Shown here: positions 1 through 11,679 of the stretch, piece by piece
How positions within the stretch are numbered: the stretch's first letter is position 1
Layout of the letters: every line of letters begins with the position of its first letter
Assembly: GCA_021464525.1 (NCBI GenBank)
Contig: JADRCO010000700.1
Coordinates: forward strand, 1 to 27,958
From: Rhizophagus sp. LPA8_4_AMF
Taxonomy: Eukaryota > Glomeromycota > Glomeromycetes > Glomerales > Glomeraceae
Reading direction: 5' to 3'
Length of the DNA stretch: 27,958 nucleotides
Position numbers and translations under genes: made by a program
The notes under the pieces: generated by a model
Database searches by the model: none
What the model was told of the DNA's origin: nothing
Seen by the model: the letters and a program-made list of their open reading frames with translations, nothing else

Positions 1-108
1 GGGGTAAGACCTTCTAATAAAGTGATATTAGGTAATATCTGTCACTGCCCTAATGGAGTAGAAAAATTTATCAATGAGAAACGTATTAATAGAATACGAA
101 AATTTTAA
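1..108 (+). CDS. Partial open frame at left edge (possible 3' end of a gene)
   Basis: Frame 1 is open from the first base to a TAA at 106-108, giving 35 residues that contain NICHCPNGVEKF and end RIRKF. The composition (C, H, P, N, G mix) looks more protein-like than the AT-rich DNA that follows, so this may be the last exon of a gene starting left of the window. I do not recognise the family. No start or splice site is visible because the window begins inside it. Chance openness over 36 codons is quite possible. Confidence 0.3.
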   Translation, partial: GVRPSNKVILGNICHCPNGVEKFINEKRINRIRKF

Positions 109-1165
109 TAATTAGTATTAATAATTAAATTTGTACAATTTATTGACTAATATAATCACATGATAAATTTTCTAATCATATGACATTTGAGGCCTAGCAA
201 TATATCACCATAGCGATGATCTACAAAACCCTTAATAAATTTTATATAATTTATATATATTTTTTGAATATTATTAAATATCATCAGTATATCATCAGTA
301 ATAATTACCAGTGGTGAATTTATGGTATAATACTGGTTAATAATTTAATTAGTTTTTTAATTCTGGTCAAAAGTATATCATAATATTAGAATAGTGACTA
401 TTATCACTGACTGGTAAACTGCAATTTTCTTTTTTTTTTTTACAGGTAATATATAAATTTTACTTGTTTTTATCCTTATTTTTATTGTTTATTTTTTTCT
501 TATTCCTATAAAAATTTATTCATTATTTCTGTAAAAACTCCATAAAATAAGCCTTTTACAGATCCATTTACAGAAAATGAAAATAATTTAATAAATTCCA
601 TGTACATCAAATAACTTTATCAAAAAAAATATTAAACTTGAATTTTCAAAGATCTTAAAATTTTAGGATTCTTTAAGGATTCTAATGCCAAAAATTACTG
701 ATAAAGAGATATAACTATATACAGGATGACTATAAAGAAGGTTAATTGTATTATAATTTATATTTTCCTTTCAAATATGCATTACTATTAAATGCATTTT
801 ATATATTATTTTAAAAATCAGCAAACTAAAATTCTGTCATTATCATTTATTTCCAGTTAAATTTCCATTATTACTGTAATAATGCTGGCAGTTTTGTATA
901 TATTTGTAATTGTGAGAAATATATTATAAACAAGTACTATAGTATCTGTAATATCTATTAAAAGATATACTGCATATTTTAAAAAGTGGCCAGTATATAC
1001 GGTATATATATATATTTATTTTTTTTTTTAAAAAAAAAAAGAAATTGATATACAACGATAATTTTGTGTTAAGTTAAAAGGTAAGTTCAGCATAATGCAA
1101 ATAAATAAAAAAAATTACATCTTTAGGTTAATGTCCGTCTCTTAATTATATATATTTAGCATGAT
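109..1165. other. AT-rich intergenic region, no gene seen
   Basis: About 1.06 kb with no credible coding frame on either strand. It contains poly-T and poly-A runs (near 430 and 1018-1040), AT-dinucleotide stretches near 1000, and the short repeat ATCATCAGTA twice near 281-300. The right end must carry the 3' untranslated region of the MGR3-like gene, which is read leftward and stops at 1166. Confidence 0.6.
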
Positions 1166-2696
1166 CTAATTTATATTAATCCTTTTCAGTGCAAGTTCAG
1201 CTTCATTTATACAATCTGAGAAATTAATTTTCTTTGCAAGATTATGAGCTTTTTTGTAATATTCACTTGCCTTAATAATATTTCCCGATAACTAATAAAA
1301 TCCAAAATAAATTAATATATTTACTAAAATTTCTTTAAAAAATGAAATTATAAATACCTCTGAAATCATTCCTAAATTGAATAGTAAAACTCCACAACTT
1401 TCATCACATTCTCTAGTTTTCTTTTTTTGATTAAAATTTTCAACGAGTTTTAATCCACGTTCAGCCCACCCTCGTGCTTCTTCCAAATTACCCATTCCGG
1501 TGAATACTTCTGATATGTTATTCATAAGAACGGCTGAATGACAAGAAGACTCGGGCGGATTAATCAATGATAAAGCACGAAGATAAAGTGGGAGAGCATA
1601 ACTATAATATATATGTTGTTATGTCCATCCATGATTTGTTTAATAATTAGTGTAAACAATATTTTAAAATTGTGTGACAATAAATTTATGCGTACCGAAA
1701 CAGAAAAATCTCATTGTGACATTTCCTACCCCAGTCTTTCATTTTATATATCACTTACGCGTATTTGTGTCGCGAAGAATAAAAAGCTGCAAGAGCTTCA
1801 AGAGAAGCACCTAAGTCAGTAAATGTCATCCATGGTGGGAGAGTCATATCAATTTTCTTTGAAAATAGACTATTGCGATTGCTGTTATCATGATTTAAAT
1901 GAGCTACTTCGGAATGTGATTGCAAAAGTTGTTCTACGGACCATATGTAATACTTTTCTGCTTGCTCATCTTGTTTTAAACTTTGATGTAAATCGCCCAA
2001 TTTTTGCGCTAATCCAATCGACTTAAGTTTTATTTTTCCATCCAGTTTTACGGGAGTATTATTCGGAGTAACAATAGCATCATATGCCATTGTAAAAACA
2101 TCCGTAGCCTCACGTATTCGGCCAAGTTCTTCATATAAACTTCCCAGCTGAATCATAATTCCGGTAACTTCCGGAGACGCATTGTCTAATTCTGCATGAT
2201 TAAAAGCATCATTTAAAGCAGTTTGATAATAATTAACAGCACGATTTGGATCATTTCTGTAATTTTGATAATATAAGCCTTTTCGAAGATTTTTACGAAT
2301 TTCTTCAGGATATTTATAAACCGTAGAAAAAAAATAGTGGTATAATCCAAGAAATGTGATTGCAGATGTTGTAAAAATTAATACTAAAGGAAACGCTGGT
2401 AAGGTTGGCTTTTTATATTCGTTTGTCTTTTGAGTGGAAAATTCAAAAGATTTATCTTGTTTATATGATTCATATGCTTGTTTTTGCACCTTATTCTCAA
2501 TAATATTACTGTTTTTTGATGATTTTTGATTAATCTGTTCAGTAGAAAAGAAACGGCTCTTTGTGATGACAACAACTTTCGGTTTATCGTTTACCAGTAT
2601 TTGACGTTGATTTGCAAGACTAGAATATTTGAAATTGGACGATAGAGCATTATGTATATATTTTCTTGCCAATGTCCTTGGAATTATGAATGCCAT
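1166..2696 (-). CDS. MGR3: MGR3-like mitochondrial inner-membrane TPR protein
   Basis: Three exons: 2696-1759, 1601-1358 and 1291-1166, giving 435 residues. Both introns have GT...AG ends and keep frame. The N-terminus (MAFIIPRTLARKYIH) is basic and lacks acidic residues, as in a mitochondrial presequence. One membrane segment lies at about residues 101-123 (PAFPLVLIFTTSAITFLGLY). TPR-like helical repeats fill the rest, including GLYYQNYRNDPNRAVNYYQ, QLGSLYEELGRIREATDVF and NLEEARGWAERGLKLVE. In yeast, Mgr3 works with Mgr1 as a substrate adaptor of the i-AAA protease Yme1 in the inner membrane; that role here is inferred from architecture and remembered similarity. It could be another mitochondrial TPR protein. 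The gene is divergent from MTR3, with 137 bp between the start codons. Confidence 0.75.
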
Positions 2697-2833
2697 CGAA
2701 AAGAAGTTAATAAACTTGTTGCCAATCTAAATCTTTAAATATGAAAATAACTCGGCCAATCGGAGAATTTGTGTTGATCATTTGACAATTCTCCACAGTT
2801 AGATAATCTGTCAATTTGTTATAACCGAAAAGA
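2697..2833. promoter_or_regulatory. Compact bidirectional promoter with two CCAAT boxes
   Basis: These 137 bp separate the start codons of the MGR3-like gene (-) and MTR3 (+), so both promoters must share them. CCAAT pentamers occur at 2722-2726 and 2756-2760, both on the + strand. CCAAT is the site of the fungal HAP (NF-Y) complex, which often controls respiratory genes; binding here is inferred from the motif only. Confidence 0.5.
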
Positions 2834-3995
2834 ATGGCAGGAGATCGGAGACGAATACAAGGACCCGAAGTAACTGTTGCGCCAATAATCATAAAGTCTT
2901 CTGATAAAGGAAAGATACAACTTAAGGACGCTAACGGCCAACGACGTGATGGAAGGAACCTGGAAGATATTCGGCCGATTTGTATGTGCTCTGAAACTTT
3001 TTATTGCTATCGCGCTCTGATTAAGGGAATATTGTTTTAGTTAAAAATCACTTTTGTTTAGTCCTAAAAACCGGGCTTATAAGTCAAGCTAATGGTTCAG
3101 CATATATAGAGTTGCAACGAACCAAGATAGCCTGTGGAGTGTAAGTCCTAAGTATAATGTCTAAATAGTTTTCTTTCTTTCTTTTTTTTTTATTCTCTAT
3201 CTGTCATATATGTTAGTTATGGTCCACGTCAAACGAAAATTCCGTCATTTAGCGGGAAAGGCAATTTAAATTGTGAAATCAAATTTACACCATTTTCATG
3301 TTTGAAACGTAGACAACCTTATCGTGTGAGTTATTTATACTAATTTTATTAAAATTTTGAATTTGCTAATAATAAACAATATAATTATTATTCTTGAAGG
3401 ACGCGCAGGAGAAAGAGTTGTCACAACTTGTATTTGAAGCATTGGCCCCTTCCATACGACTTGATTTATTACCAAAATCGACTATTGATATATATATAAG
3501 TGTACTGGAGAATGATGGGATGGCATCTTGCTTTGCCGCTGCAATTACGTGTGCTTCAGTAGCCGTGGCTGACGCGGGTATAGAAATGCTAGATCAGGTT
3601 GCAGCTTGTTCTGCGGTAAATATTGTGTTTCAAGAAATTTTCAAAAATAAATTCGAAACTGACATTATTATAATTCACAACATAGTCATATATTGATGGG
3701 GATATTTACATGGATAGTGATCTTGTAGAAGAACAGCGTGAATCAGGTTCTTTAGTTTTGTCTTATATGCCTTCACTGAACGAAGTAACACATATTTTAC
3801 AATCTGGAGAAGTTGAAGTATCTCTAACCACTCAGGTGCGATTATTCTCCATTATCTATATTATTTAATCTCAATAAAGTAACTGATTACATAAATTAAA
3901 TTTAGGCTATTGAACAATGTACTGATACATGTTCGAAAATATATTCAGTTATGAATCATAGTCTATTAGAATCTGTTAAGAATAGGATTCAATAG
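2834..3995 (+). CDS. MTR3: Exosome complex component MTR3 (RNase PH-like)
   Basis: Six exons: 2834-2981, 3062-3140, 3217-3325, 3400-3615, 3686-3835 and 3906-3995, giving 263 residues. All junctions are GT...AG and close in frame. MTR3 (EXOSC6 in animals) is one of six RNase PH-fold subunits of the exosome core ring, which guides RNA to the catalytic subunits for 3'-5' processing and decay. Family landmarks are RDGRNLEDIRPIF near residue 38, FLKTGLISQANGSAYIEL, VYGPRQ, LNCEIKFTPFSC with KRRQPYR, and late in the protein AAAITCASVAVADAGIEM. Eukaryotic ring subunits of this kind are non-catalytic. The pattern fits MTR3 better than RRP41 or RRP46. The gene converges on HMG-CoA lyase, with 65 bp between the stops. 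Confidence 0.9.
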
Positions 3996-4060
3996 TATTA
4001 TATAATAACTAAGATTTTTAATTATTGATTGATTTATTAATAATTAAAGATAGCAATATT

Positions 4061-5555
4061 TTATAAATTATTCTTGGCATTTAAAGCGACAGCTACTTTT
4101 GATCTGTTAGGTCTACCTAAATGCTGCGAAATATAATTACCAACGCGCACCAAATCGGTAAGATTCACACCTGTATGAAAGCCCATTCCTTGAAACATGT
4201 ATACCACATCTTCCGTTGCTACGTTGCCAGTTGCTCCTTTGGCAAAAGGACACCCACCTAATAATCTTATTTAGTATATAAATCGAAATTATTGAGATGA
4301 GATATATTAATAAAAGAAATTCATACCTAAACCCGCAACGGAACTATCAAAAACCCTTATTCCATGCTGTATAGTTATTTGTTCGATAAATATAATATTA
4401 ATAAAGTATTATTATAAATTCAAGAAATTTAAGAAAATCAAGAAAATTGAAATTAATATGAAAACCAACCTCTAAGGCACAATATATATTAGCAAGAGCT
4501 TGACCATAAGTATCATGACAGTGTAATGCTAATCGTTCAATTGGTACTACTTTACGAACTGCTGTTAACATTTTGATTAATGATCCTTAACATAACAATA
4601 ATTCTGATTAAAATTAATTTTCATCATTATTGATATTTTTAGTATTTGTTTCATATAATAATTCTCACCAGGTGTTCCAACACCAATTGTATCTCCTAGA
4701 GATATCTCGTAACATCCCATTTTATACATTTCTTCGGCAATTTCTGCAACTACTTCAGGAGAAACTTCTCCTTGGTAAGGACATCCGAGAACACAAGACA
4801 CATAACTTTAACATCAAAATAGAATTAATAAAACTTGATATTAAAAAGATATAATTAAATAAATACACAATTACCCTCTTACAGTAATTCCTACTAGATT
4901 AGCACGTTCAACTACCTCACGGAATCGAGATAAACTATCTTTTATTGAACAATTTATGTTTGCCTGACTAAAATTTTCGGAAGCAGCACCAAAAATGGCC
5001 ACTTCTTTTACACCTACGGAAATTGCTTTTTCTAAGCCTTTAAGATTTGGTGTTAGAACTGGATAATTAACTCCTGGTTCGCGCGTTATTTTTGTCATTA
5101 TTTCACTGCAATCTGCCATCTATATTAAAAACGTAATGTAAATGGTTATCAATGAAGAGCGTGGTAAGAGAAAAGCGCGGCAGAGAAAAGCGTTCACAGT
5201 ACCTGAGGTACTAGTTTTGGTGATACAAAAGAAGTTGCTTCGATTACTTTCAACCCTGTCTTTGATAACTTGTTTACAAAGCTTACTTTTATATCTGTTG
5301 GTACTTGTTGTTTTTCATTTTGCAAGCCGTCGCGAGGACCAACTTCTACAATTTTAACTTGGCTTGGCCCTACATTTGAGCCTAAATTCTAGGGTGACTC
5401 AACTTTTTAGAAATTAGTCTTTGTAACAGTAGAGCAAAAACAAAACTATTTACTTGTTCACGCAATACAGATATTGAACGTGTTTTAGTAAAAAAAGCTT
5501 TGTTCGCACGGAAGGTAGGAAAGGAGGATCTAGAGACATAACGAAAAATAGCCAT
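4061..5555 (-). CDS. HMGCL: Hydroxymethylglutaryl-CoA lyase, mitochondrial
   Basis: Seven exons: 5555-5454, 5388-5203, 5119-4875, 4805-4669, 4585-4470, 4366-4327 and 4257-4061, giving 340 residues. The enzyme cleaves HMG-CoA to acetoacetate and acetyl-CoA, the last step of leucine breakdown, using a TIM-barrel with a divalent metal. Visible active-site elements are GPRDG (Arg53, Asp54), Glu84 in VIEATSFV, the metal-binding HCHD (His245, His247) and the signature SSVAGLGGCPFA with catalytic Cys278. [16 protein letters not shown] and NINCSI are also family-typical. The first exon encodes an Arg/Ser/Phe-rich presequence ([11 protein letters not shown]...), indicating mitochondrial import. The C-terminus is KNNL, so the peroxisomal CKL signal of animal enzymes is absent. 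The intron after exon 5 has an atypical donor, GTTGGT, but frame and homology require it. The gene is divergent from the P5B ATPase. Confidence 0.95.
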
Positions 5556-5967
5556 ATTAACGAAAGCATAAATCGCAGCCGCGCAGTAAAATCTGGGTAT
5601 AATAGGCGTTGATAGATGTGTAACATTGGTAGATATAATAACTCAGTATCGCGAACATATAACCTAAGCATTTCAAAGTAGAAATCTGTTTCAAATATTC
5701 GCGACTTTCAGGTTTTAACTTTATTTTCGTACTGAAACTTGGATCGCTATTTTTTGTATCAGCATTATTAGTTCGCCTCACATGCCGCCCGAATTTCGAT
5801 GACCATTCGCGCTTTTTAACGTTTTGTAGTTGTATTTTATTTTTTAATATTTATACGTATAACCATTTGAACACTACTTTATATTTATTATTATTATATT
5901 TTTTCATTATTTGTTTTTTATTATTAATTAAAAACATTTAGATTTTTAAGAGCACTAACAAGAGAGC
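5556..5967. promoter_or_regulatory. Divergent intergenic region, HMG-CoA lyase / P5B ATPase
   Basis: These 412 bp lie between two divergent start codons. The half nearer the lyase (to about 5820) is less AT-rich and carries GCGC-containing sequence. The half nearer the ATPase is T-rich with long T and TTA runs, as is common in fungal promoters. No clear TATA or named activator site was identified. Confidence 0.5.
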
Positions 5968-8900
5968 ATGGTACTTGCAACTCGAGAATTTGCTAGCGGT
6001 AGTAACAGTTCAGATAGCACAAATCCAAATTTAAATACTTTAGAAATTGAAGAAGTTATCTTTGAAGAGAATTATGATATACTGGAAGATAATGAAAGTG
6101 TCAATGGGACGAATGACAGTAAGCCATTATTAAAAAATACAAACAAAAGGTCTTTCAAAGGAGGAAGTATAGTAGTAAATTTGTCAGGTAGGTGTATTTT
6201 TTTAACATATACTGTAAGTAACGAATTCTATTAGATCATTCCAAAAAGCTTTTGTTGATATTATCATTAATTTTCTAGAACGTCAAAGTGGTTTGTCTTT
6301 TGTCCAGAATGTTTATCTAGAAGAAGAAGACATCAATGTATGTTTGGTATTATATATTTCTAGAGGTTTTTTTTTCTAAATTTTTATATCTTTTTTATTT
6401 ACATTTCAGATCATTTTAATGGGGTACCAATTTAATCGTTTTCACCTCTACTTATATTATATTCTTTGTTTTTTGACTGGAGGGGCACTGTATCTTCTTG
6501 CACGATGGTTTCCAAAAATATGGATTTGGTGGGTTGGAAATGTTTGTATAATGGGAAAAGCTGAATGGATAGTCGTAGAGGTTTGTAGTTTATATATTCC
6601 TCTTTGAGAATATAATCATATTTTATATTAATTGCCTTACATATTTTAGAATCAATGGGGCGAAATTGCGATTGAATATGTGAATCGAAAATATTACGGA
6701 GGAACTATTTCATCTGTATTTTCAATTGATCAACTTGACGATGAAGATGTAGCATGTCATAAATCTTATCCTGATGAAATATTGCATTATTTGCATTATT
6801 TTGATTATCGTTATATAAGATTTATTTGTCATCCTGGAATTGGAAAATTTTTACAAAATAGGTTAATATCTATGGGTCTTTTAAATCATAATTGTAGACA
6901 TAGAGATACGTTTATTAACAAAATTTTATTAGTTTTTGGAAAGATCCAAGCTGGACATCTACTAAGATCTTAAAAAAAGGAATCACTCGTGATGTCTATA
7001 ATGAACGTGAAATCATTTTTGGGCCGAATATAATTGATGTTCAGGAGAAATCTACTTTACAATTATTAACAGATGAGGTCTGATATTATTCAGTATTTTA
7101 GATACAAATAAAGTAAGAATATGATAGAAATTAATTTTTTTTGTTAAATCATATTTATAGATTTTGCATCCATTTTATATTTTTCAAGTTTTTTCAATGA
7201 TACTTTGGTGTCTTGACGAGTATTATTACTATGCTGCATGCATTTTTATTATTACTGCTACAAGCGTTATTACTACTCTCATAGAAACAAAACAGGTAAA
7301 TAAAATTGTAAATATATAATTTATAATTGTATTAAACCTCATTGATGATATTTTTTTTTAAATAGACCATGTATCGATTACGTGAAATGTCAAAATTTGT
7401 TTGTGACGTGAGAATATTTCGCAACGGATTATGTAAGTTTATGATAATATCGATAAATTTCTTATATTTTAGTTAACATATTTTAACAATAAATTAAAGG
7501 GAGATATGTTTCATCAGAAGAATTAGTACCTGGAGATATATTTGAAATCTCTGATCCAAATCTACAAGTTTATCCATGCGATGCAATTTTGTTAACAGGC
7601 GATTGTATAGTAAACGAAAGCATGCTTACCGGTAAATATTAATTGTATTATATTTTATTATTCATAATTATAACCTTTTTTTCTTATATTATTTTAGGAG
7701 AGTCAGTTCCAGTTTCTAAACTACCCATTACAGATGCAACATTACGTATGTTGGATTTAACAACAGTTAATGTTCGACCTGAAGTTTCCAAGCATTTTCT
7801 TTTTTGTGGAACAAAGATTGTGCGAGTTAGAAAAGCCAAGAGTAATGGTATATCCGACAATAATGATGATGAAGGAGTAGCATTGGCATTGGTTGTTAGG
7901 ACAGGTAAATATTAAAATATTAGATCATTTATTATTATACACTTTAAGTTAACTGTTCCATTATAGGATTTAATACAACCAAAGGTTCTCTTATTCGATC
8001 AATGTTATTTCCAAAGCCAAATAAGTTTAAATTCTATCGCGATTCTTTTAGGTTTATTGGAGTTTTAGCGTTTATAGGTATCATTTGTTTGTAAAAAATA
8101 TAAATTGAATTCATTGAATTGTTTTGACAAGGCTTTTTTACTTTTCAGCTGGAATTGGATTTTTTATAAGTACTATCAATTTTATCCGAATGGGAGTAAA
8201 AAATTACATCATTATAGTACGTGCTCTAGATCTTATTACTATTGTGGTTCCCCCTGCTCTACCTACAACAATGTCTATCGGTACAAGCTTTTCTTTAGCA
8301 AGGTTAAGGAAAGCACAAATATTTTGCATAAGCCCTGCAAGGTATTTACTAATTTGATTTCCGTGAATTTGGATTCACGAGCTTTAGAAAGCTTAAAAAT
8401 TTTAACGTATTTAAAGGGTTAATATTGGAGGAAAGTTGAATGTTATGTGCTTTGATAAGACTGGTACACTTACTGAGGATGGTTTAGACGTACTTGGGGT
8501 ACGTTGTGTGGATCAACCAAAAAACAGGTTTGTATTTCATTGAAATTGATTATCAATAATCCTAAATATATTATTGGTACTAATGTATTTGATACTTTTA
8601 TTATTTTTTTATCTTTCAAGATTCTCAGACCTTCATACATCTGCCGATACCCTTTCTAATATAAATTTGAATGACTCTTCTGTGGACATTAAATCCATAA
8701 GGGGATCTGATTTTGTATCAATCTTATACGTTATGACGACTTGTCATTCTCTTAAACTTGTTAATGGTGAATTAATTGGCGATCCTCTTGATCTGAAAAT
8801 GTTTGAGTTTACAAAATGGTTATTGGAAGAAAGTGGACAAAGTAGCTTGAGCCCTTCAAGTGGTGCAAAAATTTCAAATAACGCTTTGACTTCTTCAGCA

Positions 8901-11584
8901 CAGCCTGCAACTTCGATGATAGGAAGTGGTAGTATTATTCCAACAGTCGTTAGGCCGCCGGGTAGTGAACAATTCAGTTTGTCTGACCTGTTGAACAATG
9001 AAGTATGAAATATTCTTAAATATATTTTTGACAATGAATCTTAGCTCTTAATCACTCCGTCTCTTCTTTTTTTTAAGAACACGTCATATCTAGAACTCGG
9101 TATTATTCGAACATTTGAATTTGTTTCTTCATTACGACGTATGAGCGTTTTAGTTAAACGATTGCGAAGTCCAACAATGGAAGTTTATGTTAAAGGGGCT
9201 CCGGAAGTTATGCGTGAGATTTGTAGATCGGATACCAGTAAATTATCATGTTGCAAGCTCAATAAAATTTTTTTGTTTACTTCCTTTTATTAATTTTTTT
9301 TTTTAATTTTCTCAAGTTCCTGATGATTATGATGAATTGTTAAATTATTATACTCATCATGGATTTCGTGTTATCGCATGTGCATCCAAAAGCTTTAATA
9401 ATTTAAACTGGGTGAAGGCACAAAAAATCAAAAGGTTTTATTTCGGGTTCATTTTTATTATTATTATAACTGTCTTTTTTATAAAATTTTGACATCCGTA
9501 ACTTTCAAAGGGAACAGGTAGAACAAGATTTACAATTCCTGGGAATCATTATATTTGAGAATAAGCTAAAAACCGGAACACCACCCGTTATTGAAAATCT
9601 TATGCGTGCAAAAATTCGACAGATTATGTGTACAGGTAATAATTTATTGAGTCGGTTAAAAAAATATTAAATTTCGTAACATAATTTCATGTTATATATA
9701 TACAGGTGATAATGTTCTCACTGCTGTAAGCGTATCACGTGAATGTGGATTAGTCAATAAGAATACAAAGACGTATATACCAAGGTTCATTGAGGGCTCT
9801 TCCGTTACACCTAGAGCCGAAATTGTGTGGGAAAATTTAGACGATCCGAAAGATTTATTAGATTCAAAAACTTTGAAGGTTTATAATTTTAACAATTCAT
9901 TTTATTTACATATTAATCATCATAATTTCTTACTGACTTAGTCCAATAATTTGATATTAATTAAGCCGTTAATTCAGCCAGAATCAAATTATTTCAACGA
10001 GTATCCGCTTCTCGACGCTCCTAAATATGACCTTGCTGTTACAGGTGACGTATTCCGATGGATGGTAGATTTTGCTGATGAAACTGCACTTTTTAAGGTA
10101 AATACGCTATAGCAACATTGAAAGTTTAATCCATATAATTAAATGTTTATATAACCACATATTCCGATTTACCATTTGTTATTGTTAGATGTTGATCAAG
10201 GGGCAAATATTTGCTCGTATGTCACCTGATGAAAAGCACGAACTTGTAGAAAAATTACAACTAATGGGATATTGTGTGGGATTTTGTGGAGACGGCGCTA
10301 ACGATTGTGGTGCTTTGAAAGCAGCAGACGTTGGGTTGTCATTATCTGAGGCTGAAGCATCTGTAGCAGCACCATTTACCAGCCGCACAATGGACATTGG
10401 TTGTGTTATAGAGGTTATCATGTGAGTGATAAGACGATATTAAAAATAAAAAAATAAATATTTGTTTATTATAAGAATGTCGATAAATGTACAAAATTGA
10501 ATCTAAATTCTTTTAATTTGATAGAGAGGGGCGTGCGGCCTTAGTAACAAGCTTCAGTTGTTTCAAGTTCATGGCTTTATATAGTATTATTCAGTTTACC
10601 ACTGTCAGTTTATTATATTCTTTCGATTCCAATCTAGGAAACTTTCAGGTAGGTAGATTTTTGAAATATTGCAAATTTTCATTTATAATTCTCTATTAAC
10701 TCTAAAAATTTGAATTTTATCTTAAAGTTTCTTTATATAGATTTGTTCTTAATATTACCAATTGCGATTTTAAGTAAGTGATTATAATTGATTTTTTCTT
10801 CTTTTGAGATAATGCAACTAATTTTCGATGTATATCATATATTGTAATTAGTGGGTCGCACAGAGCCTTATCCACGTATATATCCTAAACGGCCTACTGC
10901 GAGATTAGTTTCTCTGAGAGTGTTGACATCTCTCATTGGTCAAATTTTAATTCAATCAGGATTCCAATTTTTTGTTTATTTCTTAATACGCAAGCAACCT
11001 TGGTAAGATTAACTTATCTATTATTTATTTAGATTTATATTATTTTTACTATTTTTATTTTATCCTTTTTAAGGTATACACCTCCAGATATCGATCCAGA
11101 TGATAACAATATTACTAGTTATGAGAATACCATATTGTTTCTATTATCATGCTACCAATACATTTTAATTGCTGCAGTCTTTAGTGTCGGTCCACCTTAT
11201 AGAAAATCAATGTTGAGCAATGGTATCAACATATTTTATTTTTATCTTGAACTTTCAGAATTATAATCATAAATCTTACGATTGGCTGTTTCTTTTATCT
11301 TTCAAATAACAGTTCCTTTTATCCTCTCAACAATTTTTCTCACACTTCTTACGTCCTTTATCCTCCTCTTTCCGACTAGTTTAATGCAACAAATATTTGA
11401 GCTTGTAATTATTGAAAAATATTTTAGATGGTGGATTGTGTTTATCGCGACATTAGACTTTATCGTATCATGGTTAATGGAAAAATATGTATTTGGACGT
11501 ATTGCGCAATGGATTGGAATTTTAGTAAATGGTAAAGTAAAGGTACAAAAGAAATTATACAAAAAGGTACAAAGTGAATTGTAA
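5968..11584 (+). CDS. YPK9: P5B-type ATPase (ATP13A2/Ypk9 family)
   Basis: I resolve 24 exons: 5968-6187, 6279-6337, 6410-6580, 6650-6861, 6933-7077, 7161-7295, 7366-7432, 7500-7631, 7698-7904, 7967-8077, 8149-8341, 8417-8527, 8621-9002, 9078-9237, 9317-9434, 9511-9635, 9706-9878, 9942-10097, 10189-10421, 10525-10648, 10728-10773, 10852-11002, 11074-11222 and 11313-11584. They give 1283 residues, normal for the family. P-type motifs are in order: TGES at 380-383 (actuator), PPALP at 521-525 in M4, phosphorylation DKTGT starting at Asp564, KGAP at 754-757 (nucleotide binding), TGDN near 849-852 and GDGAND at 993-998. PPALP marks P5B rather than P5A, which has PPELP. Characterised P5B pumps export polyamines from lysosome or vacuole lumen; vacuolar polyamine or metal handling here is inferred. 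Several donors are weak (GTTAAT, GTCTGA, GTTTTA), but every junction is in frame. Confidence 0.93.
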
Positions 11585-11679
11585 ATTACTTTGAAAAATT
11601 ATTTACATTAGACATTTAGAATTAATTAATATTTATGGGGGGACAATAATAACTTAAGTTAGTTAATTTGAAAATCCAA

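Noticed and set aside
305-420. Possible small inverted-repeat element with TTACCAGT ends
   Set aside because: The end match is only about eight bases plus scattered similarity, and no target duplication is visible; this is within chance for AT-rich DNA.
2384-2575. Overlapping 63-codon frame inside MGR3-like exon 1
   Set aside because: Antiparallel or shifted shadow of the real coding exon, with no family resemblance.
5450-5781. Open frames on the minus strand upstream of and overlapping the HMG-CoA lyase start (74 and 73 codons)
   Set aside because: One lacks an ATG until late and the other runs out of frame through the lyase first exon into intron 1. Neither resembles a known protein. They could act as upstream frames only if transcription starts far upstream, which cannot be seen.
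10185-10421. Minus-strand frame opposite the GDGAND exon of the P5B ATPase
   Set aside because: Exact complement of a conserved exon; a shadow frame.
11223-11312. Reading the P5B ATPase through TTGGCTGTTTC (11282) as coding upstream of exon 24
   Set aside because: A stop lies just upstream in that frame with no usable acceptor between. The acceptor at 11311-11312 gives SNVPF, which matches the family.
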